Source of the DNA: Roseburia sp.
GTDB taxonomy: Bacteria > Bacillota > Clostridia > Lachnospirales > Lachnospiraceae
DNA: 64,000 nt
NCBI GenBank assembly: GCA_003483745.1
Contig: DMYD01000059.1
Location: 1-64,000, forward strand
Direction: 5' to 3'
A program made the translations under genes and the position numbers. Below the pieces are notes generated by a model. It saw only the letters and a list, made by a program, of their open reading frames with translations. It did no database searches and had not been told where the DNA came from. Of the stretch, positions 9,140 to 17,690 are shown in pieces. The stretch's first letter is position 1. Every line of letters begins with the position of its first letter.

Positions 9140-9742
9140 ATGATAAAAAATATTATTTTTGACGTAGGAATGGTGTTAGTCAACTGGGATCCGCACGCTG
9201 CGTTCCGGGAGTTGGGGTTTGATGAAAAGACAGAGGAAGCAGTCGGAAATGCGACGGTTTATTCTGATGCATGGAATGAATCAGACCGTAGTGTTTTAGA
9301 TGCTAAGGAGCAGCTTGCGGTATTTATCCAAAATGCTCCGGAGTATGAAAAAGAGATCCGTCTGTTCTGGGAAAATGTTGCGCGGGCAATTTATCAGTAT
9401 GATTATTCGCGTGCATGGATCCGGGAACTGAAACAGAAAGGGTATCATGTGTATATCCTTTCAAACTATGGAAAATGGACCTATGAGCACACCGGGGAGG
9501 CATTGTCATTTCTCTCGGATGTGGACGGACAGGTATTTTCCTTTGAAGTGCACCAGATCAAGCCGGAACCGGAGATATATCAGACATTGTTAAACAAATT
9601 TAATCTTGTGGCAGATGAATGTGTATTTTTAGATGACCGCAGGGAAAATGTCGAAGCAGCAGAAAAACAGGGCATTCATACCGTATTATTTACAACATAT
9701 CAGGATGCTTTGGAAAAATTAAAAACATATGGTGTTATGTAG
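9140..9742 (+). CDS. HAD superfamily (YihX-like) phosphatase
   Basis: 200 residues. HAD motif I is IFDVGMVLVNW with nucleophile Asp8, and the residue two further on is Gly, as in the YihX/epoxide-hydrolase N-terminal subgroup. Motif II is ILSNYG, motif III lies at KPEPEIY, and motif IV is FLDDRREN. YihX acts on alpha-glucose-1-phosphate, but the substrate here cannot be fixed. The gene follows purA closely, with tandem hairpins downstream. Confidence 0.88.
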   Translation: MIKNIIFDVGMVLVNWDPHAAFRELGFDEKTEEAVGNATVYSDAWNESDRSVLDAKEQLAVFIQNAPEYEKEIRLFWENVARAIYQYDYSRAWIRELKQKGYHVYILSNYGKWTYEHTGEALSFLSDVDGQVFSFEVHQIKPEPEIYQTLLNKFNLVADECVFLDDRRENVEAAEKQGIHTVLFTTYQDALEKLKTYGVM

Positions 9743-9787
9743 TGACCGGTAAATGCCTGCATAAAGCCGTATCATGGGAAGTAATAC

Positions 9788-9830
9788 AGAATAAGAGCAG
9801 CTTTCACAGATGTGTAGGCTGCTCTTATTC
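9788..9830 (+). terminator. Hairpin downstream of the HAD gene
   Basis: A 12-bp stem GAATAAGAGCAGC / GCTGCTCTTATTC without a clear T tract. It is the first of two tandem hairpins; together they may end the purA transcript. Confidence 0.55.
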
Positions 9831-9833
9831 ATG

Positions 9834-9868
9834 ACAATAGAATGCTCGCAGGGTGTGCATTCTATTGT
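9834..9868 (+). repeat. Second copy of the ATAGAATG...CATTCTAT hairpin
   Basis: A perfect 11-bp stem ACAATAGAATG / CATTCTATTGT with a 13-base loop. The inner stem and loop pattern match the terminator at 3676-3717, but the T tract is missing here. This may be a small dispersed palindromic repeat or a shared terminator sequence. Confidence 0.55.
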
Positions 9869-10010
9869 ATATGTTCACACTTTTATCACAGATTCATCCT
9901 CTTTTAAACACAATTACACGTTACCCTTATAAAGTAATAATTTGGTTACTGGTCACACGATAAGTGCGGATAGTGGCATATATTGAGAATGAAATAAGGA
10001 GGAGAAAAAC

Positions 10011-10958
10011 GTGATTGAAATCAATCATCTGGTAAAAAAATACGGCAGTCATGTCGCCGTTGATGATTTATCGCTTACGGTAGAGCCTGGAAAGATTTAT
10101 GGTTTCTTAGGCCCGAATGGTGCCGGAAAATCAACAACGATGAACATTATTACCGGCTACCTTGCGGCAACGGGCGGTGAGGTAAAAATTAACGGATTTG
10201 ATGTGTTAAAACAGCCGGAGGAAGCAAAAAAGTGTGTGGGGTATCTGCCGGAACTGCCGCCTCTTTATATGGATATGACAGTAAAGGAATATCTGGATTT
10301 TGTGGCTGAACTGAAAAAACTAGATAAAAGCCTGCGGGCAGGCTATGTGAAGGAAGCCATGAAAATTACTAAGACAGAGGAAGTTTCGGGAAGACTGATC
10401 CGCAATCTGTCAAAAGGTTACCGCCAGAGAGTCGGCTTTGCACAGGCGGTGCTTGGATATCCGGAAATACTGATTTTAGATGAGCCGACCGTAGGATTAG
10501 ATCCGAAGCAGATCATTGAGATCAGGGATCTCATACGGGAACTTGGAAAAAAACATACGATCATCCTCAGTTCCCATATTTTGTCTGAAATCTCTGCTGT
10601 CTGTGATCATGTATTTATTATTTCACATGGAAAACTTGTTGCAAGTGATTCGACAGAGAATCTGTTAGAGCGGATGACGGGTGCACAGGAGATCGAACTG
10701 TTAGTCAAAGCGGAAGATGATGCAGCAGAGACTGCAATCCGTGAGATTGCACAGGTGGAGCGGTGCGAAAAAACAGAGTCGAAAGAGGAAGGGGCAGTAC
10801 AGCTCCTTGTAACGGCAAAAAAAGATGCGGATGTGCGTGAGGCGATTTATTATACCTGCGTGGAACATCATATGCCGATCTTAGAGATGAAAGAGGCATC
10901 GAAGTCCTTAGAGGATGTATTCCTTGAACTTACATCACAGGAAGGAGGAACAAAATAA
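10011..10958 (+). CDS. ABC transporter ATP-binding protein (GldA-like)
   Basis: 315 residues with a GTG start and AAGGAGGA at 9996-10003. Walker A is GPNGAGKST (34-42), the signature is LSKGYRQRVG and Walker B is ILILDEPTVGLDP. It belongs to the ABC-2/GldA export group. About 90 C-terminal residues form an accessory domain. It overlaps the permease gene by one base (TAATG), implying translational coupling. With the next two genes it forms the widespread GldA-GldG-DUF4340 set, first named in Bacteroidetes gliding but common in non-gliding Firmicutes, where its substrate is unknown. Confidence 0.93.
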   Translation: MIEINHLVKKYGSHVAVDDLSLTVEPGKIYGFLGPNGAGKSTTMNIITGYLAATGGEVKINGFDVLKQPEEAKKCVGYLPELPPLYMDMTVKEYLDFVAELKKLDKSLRAGYVKEAMKITKTEEVSGRLIRNLSKGYRQRVGFAQAVLGYPEILILDEPTVGLDPKQIIEIRDLIRELGKKHTIILSSHILSEISAVCDHVFIISHGKLVASDSTENLLERMTGAQEIELLVKAEDDAAETAIREIAQVERCEKTESKEEGAVQLLVTAKKDADVREAIYYTCVEHHMPILEMKEASKSLEDVFLELTSQEGGTK

Positions 10959-13078
10959 TGTTTGCGATTTTTAAACGTGAGATCAGATCCTATTTCCAGA
11001 CTGTGGTGGGATGGCTTTTTATAGCAGCAATACTCGCCTTATATGGATTATATTTTTATGCGTATAACTTAAGATCTGGTTCACCGTATGTTTCTTATTC
11101 ACTTTCTGCGGTTTCCTTTATTGTTATGATCGCAGTACCGGTACTTACCATGCGAAGCTTTGCGGAGGAACGGCATACAAAGACAGATCAGCTGATGTTA
11201 ACTTCCCCGGTGCCGCTTGGCAAGATCGTATTTGGCAAATATCTCGCCATGGTTGGAGTTTTCTCTATCGCGATGATCGTTGTTGCACTGACACCGTTGT
11301 TTTTATCAATTTATGGTTCTGTTCCGCTTGGAGAAAGCTATGTAGCTATTCTGGGCTTCTGGTTGTATGGATGTGCATGTATTGCGATCGGTATGCTGAT
11401 GTCAGTGGTAACTGAAAGTCAGGTTATCGCAGCAGTCCTTGGATTTGCAGCACTGTTTCTTGGCTATATGATGTCAAGTATTACTGGCATGATATCGCAG
11501 AGCGGTAATCTTCTTACGAAAATATTAAATGCGTATGATTTATACACACCGCTGGATAAATTTATGAATGGCTGTCTGGATCTTACCGGTGTTATTTATT
11601 TCCTGTCAGTAATCGGAATCTGCCTGTTTTTAAGCGGACAGATGATCCAGAAACGCAGATATTCTGTCAGCACCAAAAAAATTGCACCGGGCGCCTTTTC
11701 GATTGGAATGATCGTTGTTGCTTTTGCGATTGCGGTAGTTGTGAACCTGGTAGCAGATGAACTGCCGTCTACGATCACAGCGGTCGATGCGACATCTACA
11801 AAACTGTATTCTATTACAGACACGACAAAGGATTATTTAAAGACTCTCGATCAGGATGTAAATATTTATGTGCTTGCTGCTGAGAAAAGTGCAGACAGTA
11901 CGCTTTCCGAAACGTTACAGCGTTATGAGGATCTGTCTGGTCATGTAAAAGTAAGCTACATCAATCCGTCCACAAATCCGACATTTTTCCAGAAATATAC
12001 GACGGAAGCACCTACATCAAACAGTCTGATCGTGGCAAGCGATGTGCGTTCAAGAGTGATTGATTATAATGATATTTATGAATATTCCTACGATTATTCC
12101 TCTTATTCAAGAAGTCTGGATGGATATGATGCTGAGGGACAGATTACAAGCGCACTTCAGTATGTGACAAAGGATTCAAGTGAACTGCCGGTTGTTTATG
12201 AAATCACGGGACATGGTGAAACTTCGCTTTCCGGTGGATTCTCGGAAACAATCGAAAAGGCAAATATGGCACTTACAGAACTGACTCTGTTAAAAGAGGA
12301 TGCAGTGCCGGACGATGCATCAGCGATCATTATCAATGCACCGACATCGGATTTTTCTGCTGATGATGCGAAAAAAGTGACGGATTATCTGGAAAAAGGC
12401 GGAAAGGCACTGATCACCACCAATTTCCAGTATAAAGATCTGACGAACTTTGAAAGCATTCTAAAAGCATACGGCATTGAACGTGTGGACGGTATTGTCA
12501 TGGAAAATGACAGTTCTTACTATTATAATAACATCCCATATTATCTGCTTCCGGAGGTGGAGAGCAGCGATTACACATCTTCTGTCAGTGGTAAATATAT
12601 TTTTGCACCGTACAGTGAAGCATTCAGTTATGACGGATCTTCCGACGACGTGACCTATACGGCATTGCTGCAGACAACTGATAAAGCAGTTTCAAAGATT
12701 GATGCAAACAATGCGACTACCTCTGAAAAAGAAGATGGAGATATTGAAGGACCGTTTACGATCGCACTTGCAGCAACGAAAACAGAAAATGATACGTCAT
12801 CCCAGATCGTTGTGGCAGGTTCTATGGAGCTGTTTACAGATTCCACAGACCAGATCGTATCAGGAAGTAACGTATCGATGTTTACAGATATTGTGACGAA
12901 TCTGACCGGTGGAGCGGATGACAATACCAGTGTTATCCCGGTAAAAGATTATAAGATGAGTACGATCACGATCACTTCAATTTCTACAATTATTGGCGGA
13001 CTGGCAGCAAGTATTTTTATACCGGTTGTCTTGATTGTTATTGGTGTTGTGATCTGGGCAGTAAGGAGGAAAAAATAA
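10958..13078 (+). CDS. ABC permease fused to a GldG-like domain
   Basis: 706 residues. The first about 240 form an ABC-2 type permease with six membrane segments (starting MFAIFKREIRSYFQT). A further membrane segment leads into a large extracytoplasmic GldG-like region (about 265-660), and a last membrane helix lies at about 675-702. GldF-type permease and GldG-type subunit are therefore in one polypeptide. It is coupled on both sides by TAATG overlaps. The transported substrate is unknown. Confidence 0.88.
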   Translation: MFAIFKREIRSYFQTVVGWLFIAAILALYGLYFYAYNLRSGSPYVSYSLSAVSFIVMIAVPVLTMRSFAEERHTKTDQLMLTSPVPLGKIVFGKYLAMVGVFSIAMIVVALTPLFLSIYGSVPLGESYVAILGFWLYGCACIAIGMLMSVVTESQVIAAVLGFAALFLGYMMSSITGMISQSGNLLTKILNAYDLYTPLDKFMNGCLDLTGVIYFLSVIGICLFLSGQMIQKRRYSVSTKKIAPGAFSIGMIVVAFAIAVVVNLVADELPSTITAVDATSTKLYSITDTTKDYLKTLDQDVNIYVLAAEKSADSTLSETLQRYEDLSGHVKVSYINPSTNPTFFQKYTTEAPTSNSLIVASDVRSRVIDYNDIYEYSYDYSSYSRSLDGYDAEGQITSALQYVTKDSSELPVVYEITGHGETSLSGGFSETIEKANMALTELTLLKEDAVPDDASAIIINAPTSDFSADDAKKVTDYLEKGGKALITTNFQYKDLTNFESILKAYGIERVDGIVMENDSSYYYNNIPYYLLPEVESSDYTSSVSGKYIFAPYSEAFSYDGSSDDVTYTALLQTTDKAVSKIDANNATTSEKEDGDIEGPFTIALAATKTENDTSSQIVVAGSMELFTDSTDQIVSGSNVSMFTDIVTNLTGGADDNTSVIPVKDYKMSTITITSISTIIGGLAASIFIPVVLIVIGVVIWAVRRKK

Positions 13079-13734
13079 TGCAGAAACAGAAAAAACAGAT
13101 GATCGTTCTGGTCATTTTGCTGATTCTTCTGATCCTTGCCTATGCAGGTGTTCATTTTTATAGTAAAAAACAGGAAGAAAAAGAGAGTGCAAAGGCGGAG
13201 GCAGAGAAAATCCGGGCGACGGATATGGAAGTATCGGATATCACACAATTTTCTTATGTGCTGGATGGAACAACACTTTCCTTTACAAAGAATGGAACAG
13301 AATGGACCTATGACGGGGATCAGTCGATTGACATTGATGAGAGTGCGTTAGAGACTCTTTTGAAAAAGGCGGCTGCGATCACAGCGACAGATGAGGTCAC
13401 TGAGTATGATAATCTTGCGGATTTCGGGTTGGATAATCCTGCGAATACGGTTACATTAAAGACCGATGCCGGGCTTACCACAATTTATATTGGAAGTCAG
13501 AATGAAATCACGAGTGAGTATTACCTGAAAACAGGTGACAGCGATACGATATATGTTGTGGACAGTGCAACGGCAACCGGCTTTGATAAGAGTATCGAGG
13601 ATCTGACGGCAAAAACAGATGATACGGAAACCGAGACCGTTGAGCCGTCAGAGGCAGTAGAGGAAACGGAGACAGCGTCTGTAGTGCCGAATGATACGGA
13701 AACAGTGGAGACGGAAGAAACGGAAACAAAATAA
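13078..13734 (+). CDS. DUF4340-type membrane-anchored protein
   Basis: 218 residues: an N-terminal membrane anchor (about 7-26), a Lys/Glu-rich helix, a DUF4340-like extracytoplasmic domain (YVLDGTTLSFTKNGTEWTYDG, FGLDNPANTVTLKT) and an acidic Thr/Glu-rich tail. DUF4340 proteins usually sit behind GldA/GldG-type transporters, as here. The exact function is unknown. A terminator follows within 25 bases, so it closes the three-gene operon. Confidence 0.82.
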   Translation: MQKQKKQMIVLVILLILLILAYAGVHFYSKKQEEKESAKAEAEKIRATDMEVSDITQFSYVLDGTTLSFTKNGTEWTYDGDQSIDIDESALETLLKKAAAITATDEVTEYDNLADFGLDNPANTVTLKTDAGLTTIYIGSQNEITSEYYLKTGDSDTIYVVDSATATGFDKSIEDLTAKTDDTETETVEPSEAVEETETASVVPNDTETVETEETETK

Positions 13735-13755
13735 CAGAAGAAAATAACGCAAGTG

Positions 13756-13791
13756 AAAATACCGGATTGCAATAAGCGGTCCGGTATTTTT
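13756..13791 (+). terminator. Terminator of the GldA/GldG/DUF4340 operon
   Basis: An 11-bp stem AAAATACCGGA / TCCGGTATTTT, a 13-base loop and a T run. Confidence 0.85.
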
Positions 13792-13810
13792 GAATTCATA
13801 AATTATTAAT

Positions 13811-13866
13811 TTGACACTTTTGCCAAAAAGAGGTAACATAAACATAAGAAAGTTCGTTAATGAACT
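13811..13866 (+). promoter_or_regulatory. Promoter and probable MarR operator
   Basis: TTGACA (13811-13816), a 17-base spacer and TAACAT (13834-13839). Just downstream lies the near-perfect palindrome AGTTCGTTAATGAACT (13851-13866, 14 of 16 positions symmetric). A regulator bound there would block initiation. The next gene encodes a MarR protein, so autorepression that also covers citrate synthase is the simple reading. Confidence 0.65.
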
Positions 13867-13929
13867 AATTCGAACCGCAAAGCAGCAATAAAAGGTTATT
13901 TACCAGAAGAAAAAGAGTGTGGAGCAGGG

Positions 13930-14376
13930 ATGATGTACAGTGAGTATGAAATGTTTGGAACCAACCAGCAGATGAGAAAAGTGATCGAGCAGGCATGCGA
14001 GCGGCTGATGGAGACCTACGGGCTGCGTCATGTTGAACTGGATATTCTTTATCTGATTTCTCATGAGAAGCAAAAAGACACCGCGAAGGATCTGATCGAG
14101 ATACAGCATTTGTCTAAGGCTCATATTTCAAAGTCGGTGGACAATTTAAAACAACATGGATATATTGAACTGATTGCAGATAAGGCAGATCACAGAAAAA
14201 TACACATTCGCATGACTGGTAAAGCAAGACCTGTGATGGAAGAGTTTGAACGTATCCGGACAGATATTTTAGAACGTCTGTTTGCTGGAGTGACGGAAGA
14301 AGAACGCAGCTGTTTAAAGCGGGTAATGGATAAGATTATGAAGAATATTCAGGCAGAACAGGAGGATGGGATATGA
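13930..14376 (+). CDS. MarR family transcriptional regulator
   Basis: 148 residues with the MarR winged-helix layout: a dimerisation helix, the helix-turn-helix (IQHLSKAHISKSVDNLKQHG) and the wing with DHRKIHIRMT. Ligand and targets are unknown. The stop overlaps the next start (ATGA), coupling it to the citrate synthase gene. The palindrome 64 bases upstream of its start is a plausible operator. A MarR protein translationally coupled to citrate synthase suggests control of carbon entry to 2-oxoglutarate by a small metabolite (inference). Confidence 0.9.
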   Translation: MMYSEYEMFGTNQQMRKVIEQACERLMETYGLRHVELDILYLISHEKQKDTAKDLIEIQHLSKAHISKSVDNLKQHGYIELIADKADHRKIHIRMTGKARPVMEEFERIRTDILERLFAGVTEEERSCLKRVMDKIMKNIQAEQEDGI

Positions 14377-15728
14377 ACCAATATGGAGATTTTGGAAAAG
14401 AAACGGAAGAACTGATGACAATATGTGAACGTAACGACAGAATCCCACCGGAGCTGTTTAAAGAGTTCGGTGTAAAACGTGGTTTAAGAGACGTGGATGG
14501 AACCGGTGTGCTTGCAGGAATCAGCAATATTTCAAGAATTGATGCATTTAAAACGGAGAATGGGAAAAAGGTTCCCTGCGACGGACAGCTCTGGTACCGT
14601 GGTTATAATGTAATCGATCTGATTCAGGGATTTGAGGGAAAACGGTTTGGATTCGAGGAAGTGGCATATCTGCTTTTGTTTGGAGAACTGCCGGATACGG
14701 TAAAATTAGGAGCGTTTAAGAGTATGTTAGAAGAATGCAGACAGCTCCCGACAAACTTTACCAGAGATGTCATTATGAAGGCACCGAGCAAGGATATCAT
14801 GAATTCGCTGACGAGAAGTGTGCTGACGCTTGCATCATATGATGAGACAATTGCAGATCAGGAACTCCACACACAGTTAGAACAATGTATTAAACTGATC
14901 AGTGTATTTCCGATGCTTGCTGTGTACGGCTATCATGCATACAATCATTATATCTGTGATGACAGCCTTTATATCCACCGTCCGCAGGAGGGACTGTCTG
15001 CAGCGGAGAATCTGCTTTTGATGCTGCGCCCGGATAAGGCGTATACAGAGTTAGAAGCACGTGTGCTTGATATTGCACTGGTACTTCATATGGAGCACGG
15101 CGGTGGAAATAACTCGACTTTTACAACACGGGTTGTGACATCTTCCGGATCTGATACATATTCGGTTATGGCAGCGGCGCTTTCTTCCCTGAAAGGACCA
15201 AAACACGGCGGTGCCAATATCAAGGTTGTGGAAATGATGGATGATATGCGAAGCCATGTAAAGGACTGGGGAGACAGGGACGAAGTTAAAAATTATCTGG
15301 AGCAGCTTGTCGATAAACAGGCATTTGACCGTAAAGGCTTGATCTATGGTATGGGGCATGCTGTTTATTCTCTTTCCGATCCGAGAGCGCGTGTATTTAA
15401 AAGTTTTGTGGAACGGCTTGCGGTGGCAAAGGGCAGAGAAAAAGATTTTGCTCTTTACAGCATGGTGGAAAATCTTGCACCGGAAGTAATTGCGGAAAAA
15501 CGCCATATTTATAAGGGAGTATCCGCAAACGTTGACTTTTACAGTGGATTTGTATACAGTATGTTGGATATTCCGTTAGAACTATATACTCCGATCTTTG
15601 CGATCGCCCGTATTGTCGGATGGAGTGCGCACCGCATGGAAGAACTGGTAAATATGGACAAGATCATCCGTCCTGCATACCGGAGCATCATGCCGGAGAA
15701 AGCATACGTGCCGTTAGAAGAACGGTAA
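14373..15728 (+). CDS. gltA: Citrate synthase
   Basis: 451 residues. Condenses oxaloacetate with acetyl-CoA. The conserved active-site regions are present: MEHGGGNNSTFTTRVV with the first catalytic His, GMGHAVYSLSDPRAR with the second His, and NVDFYSG with the catalytic Asp. The N-terminal about 60 residues are longer than in minimal forms and match the type found in anaerobic Firmicutes. 2-methylcitrate synthase activity cannot be excluded from sequence alone. In such fermenters the enzyme mainly supplies 2-oxoglutarate for glutamate. Expression is probably tied to the overlapping upstream MarR gene. Confidence 0.94.
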   Translation: MNQYGDFGKETEELMTICERNDRIPPELFKEFGVKRGLRDVDGTGVLAGISNISRIDAFKTENGKKVPCDGQLWYRGYNVIDLIQGFEGKRFGFEEVAYLLLFGELPDTVKLGAFKSMLEECRQLPTNFTRDVIMKAPSKDIMNSLTRSVLTLASYDETIADQELHTQLEQCIKLISVFPMLAVYGYHAYNHYICDDSLYIHRPQEGLSAAENLLLMLRPDKAYTELEARVLDIALVLHMEHGGGNNSTFTTRVVTSSGSDTYSVMAAALSSLKGPKHGGANIKVVEMMDDMRSHVKDWGDRDEVKNYLEQLVDKQAFDRKGLIYGMGHAVYSLSDPRARVFKSFVERLAVAKGREKDFALYSMVENLAPEVIAEKRHIYKGVSANVDFYSGFVYSMLDIPLELYTPIFAIARIVGWSAHRMEELVNMDKIIRPAYRSIMPEKAYVPLEER

Positions 15729-15734
15729 AAAATA

Positions 15735-15765
15735 AGCAGAAGGAAAAGTTAATCTTCCTTCTGCT
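15735..15765. terminator. Bidirectional terminator between gltA and a convergent small gene
   Basis: A perfect 11-bp stem AGCAGAAGGAA / TTCCTTCTGCT flanked by A-rich sequence on the left, which gives a U tract for the minus strand, and a T-rich stretch on the right. The right arm overlaps the last codons of the minus-strand gene. Confidence 0.75.
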
Positions 15766-15964
15766 CATGATTCTTTTTGACCAGCTTATAGACAAAGGAG
15801 TATGCCCAGATTAAAACCGGGATGATTACCGTTGCATAAATCGAAGCCATCAACATATCCATATAGTTCTCATTCGAAGAGAGCGCGCAGATGATGGTGG
15901 AAATATAAAGACCGGCTAAAATGACTGCGCCAAGCACAGCGAGGATTCGTTTTATATTTTTCAC
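15749..15964 (-). CDS. Small two-helix membrane protein
   Basis: 71 residues with a GTG start; GGAGGT sits six bases upstream on the minus strand, which supports translation. Two membrane helices (about 8-28 and 38-60) are followed by a charged tail (KLVKKNHEQKED). I do not recognise a family. It stands alone between gltA and the SEC-C gene, convergent with gltA. Confidence 0.65.
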   Translation of the reverse strand: MKNIKRILAVLGAVILAGLYISTIICALSSNENYMDMLMASIYATVIIPVLIWAYSFVYKLVKKNHEQKED

Positions 15965-16111
15965 ACTAATACCTCCGGATTTTTCATTGTTTCTGCCGGC
16001 ATGATGATTGCAAAATGCCGCAGATGTACAAAACTTATCCTAGCGTAAAGTGGCAGAAGAGTCAAGGAAAACAAAAAGGAAACAAAAACAGGGTTATACT
16101 GAAGTAATGAA

Positions 16112-16140
16112 TTGCAAAAATAGTGGATATTTGTTATAAT
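16112..16140 (+). promoter_or_regulatory. Sigma-A promoter of the SEC-C protein gene
   Basis: TTGCAA (16112-16117), a 17-base spacer and TATAAT (16135-16140), 55 bases before the start. Confidence 0.7.
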
Positions 16141-16195
16141 AGTATATGCATGTTAAATGCAACCACAATTCACATAGAAAACGAGGAAACAGACT

Positions 16196-16699
16196 ATGGC
16201 ATTATTAGAACAGTGGCAGAAAATTGCCTATAATGAGAAAACAGACAGAGGGGAATTACAAAGATTCTGGCAGAGATATTTCCTTTTGGAAAAAGGCGTA
16301 TATGAGAAGCTTCTTACGAACCCGGATGAGAAGGTCGAGGGAACGGTAAAAGAGCTTGCTGATAAATATAATCTGAGCGTCATGGAGATGACAGGTTTTC
16401 TGGATGGAATCAATGACAGCTTAGTGGAGCCGAATCCAATTGATACTATGGAGGAGGATACAAAAGTAAGTCTTGCATTTGACAAAGAAAAATTATACAA
16501 GAATATGGTAGATGCAAAGGCTGACTGGCTGTATGAACTTCCACAGTGGAATGAGATCTTCGATGGCGAGACAAAGAGAAGATTGTACTTAGAGCAGAAA
16601 AAGTCCGGAACTGTTATCGTTGGTAAGAAGATCGGACGTAACGATCCATGCCCATGTGGATCCGGCAAAAAATATAAATATTGCTGCATGAATAAATAA
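16196..16699 (+). CDS. SEC-C metal-binding domain protein
   Basis: 167 residues. The C-terminus is a SEC-C zinc-binding motif, GRNDPCPCGSGKKYKYCC (about residues 146-164), as found at the end of SecA and many small proteins. The upstream about 140 residues are helical and I cannot assign them. SEC-C modules bind zinc and contact SecB or ribosomes in SecA; the role of this stand-alone protein is unknown. It has its own promoter and terminator. Confidence 0.85.
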   Translation: MALLEQWQKIAYNEKTDRGELQRFWQRYFLLEKGVYEKLLTNPDEKVEGTVKELADKYNLSVMEMTGFLDGINDSLVEPNPIDTMEEDTKVSLAFDKEKLYKNMVDAKADWLYELPQWNEIFDGETKRRLYLEQKKSGTVIVGKKIGRNDPCPCGSGKKYKYCCMNK

Positions 16700-16706
16700 G
16701 TGAAAC

Positions 16707-16750
16707 AAAAATCCCGGTGTCTTGAAAGTAATCAGAACACAGGGATTTTT
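16707..16750 (+). terminator. Terminator after the SEC-C gene
   Basis: AAAAATCCC pairs with GGGATTTTT, extended by GTGT/ACAC inside; the T tract is in the right arm. A small ORF begins 26 bases downstream. Confidence 0.65.
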
Positions 16751-16776
16751 ATGTATATGTAAGGAGAATCAATATT

Positions 16777-17001
16777 ATGAAAAAAATAAAAGAATTTTTT
16801 ACAGACATGACAGAGACGGTTTCGGTTACAAAACTGGATGGAGTGTTAATGGTTACGATCGCAGCACTTTCCGGAGTGATTCTTGGAATGCTGATCTCAC
16901 CGCGTAAGAATGCAAAATATGGTTGCGGTAACGGTACGACTTATATTACCAACCATGGGGAAGATGACGATTGGGACTGGGAAGATGAGGATCAGGAATA
17001 A
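16777..17001 (+). CDS. Small YtxH-like single-pass membrane protein
   Basis: 74 residues with an AAGGAGA site at 16761-16767. One membrane helix (about 22-41) is followed by SPRKNAKYGCGNG and a very acidic, Trp-containing tail (DDDWDWEDEDQE). The helix followed by a basic patch resembles YtxH-type proteins, but the match is weak. No function is assigned. Confidence 0.6.
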   Translation: MKKIKEFFTDMTETVSVTKLDGVLMVTIAALSGVILGMLISPRKNAKYGCGNGTTYITNHGEDDDWDWEDEDQE

Positions 17002-17174
17002 AAATTGATCATAAAAATCCAGATATTGTCAAAGAAAATATATACTGCAGTTTGTCAGGAAGGCATAAATTGCCCGAAAGGAGAGAGACTAATACCAGAC
17101 AGTCAGATCATTACGAAAGAAATGATAAAATACGCAGGACTGTCCCCTTTTTATAAGGGAGAAAAGGAGAAAAA

Positions 17175-17492
17175 ATGACGATTCTGGATTGTTCAGTTAC
17201 AGGCTGTATGTACAATGAGGCGAACTGCTGCCACAAAGGCAATATCAAGGTGGAAGGAGAAGACGCAAAAGAAAGTGAAGATACCTGCTGCGGAAGTTTT
17301 GTGGAGCGCGGGGACAAATGTGCAAAGAATGTAACGAAAGATGCACCGAAAAATATTGATGTGGCATGCTGTGCTACAAACTGTGTCTTTAACAAGGAAG
17401 AGAAATGTGGCGCAGAGCACATTGGAATTGCAGGCGGTAATGCATGTAACTGCAGGGATACGGAATGTGCAAGTTTCTGTTGTAATTCATAA
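17175..17492 (+). CDS. Cysteine-rich protein with two DUF1540 domains
   Basis: 105 residues with 16 cysteines arranged as two copies of the DUF1540 pattern (C-x4-C-x6-CC...CC, then again from Cys65). DUF1540 proteins are small and probably bind metal; they are frequent in spore-forming Clostridia and their function is not established. The AAGGAG site about eight bases upstream is strong. A terminator follows. No partner gene is obvious. Confidence 0.82.
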   Translation: MTILDCSVTGCMYNEANCCHKGNIKVEGEDAKESEDTCCGSFVERGDKCAKNVTKDAPKNIDVACCATNCVFNKEEKCGAEHIGIAGGNACNCRDTECASFCCNS

Positions 17493-17504
17493 CAACAGAT
17501 CTGC

Positions 17505-17545
17505 AAAAAAACCGGAGATTTTGTTTGGAAGTCTCCGGTTTTTTT
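17505..17545 (+). terminator. Terminator after the DUF1540 gene
   Basis: AACCGGAGA pairs with TCTCCGGTT, with A and T runs on the two sides; probably functional in both directions. Confidence 0.82.
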
Positions 17546-17591
17546 GAAAATCTGACATAAAATGTACAGAAAAAATTCAGAAAATCTTCAC

Positions 17592-17620
17592 TTGTATTTC
17601 GGTTAGATGAGACTTATAAT
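17592..17620 (+). promoter_or_regulatory. Sigma-A promoter of the phospholipase-like gene
   Basis: TTGTAT (17592-17597), a 17-base spacer and TATAAT (17615-17620). Confidence 0.65.
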
Positions 17621-17690
17621 GCGAGTAGGAAATAAGTCATGGATTACATTTTTGCATGACAGAAATGTATAGGAATGGGAGGCTTTTAGA

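Noticed and set aside
17121..17178. 18-codon frame ending in an ATGA overlap with the DUF1540 gene, a possible leader peptide
   Set aside because: No ribosome site and no attenuator fold; the sequence carries the ribosome site of the real gene instead.
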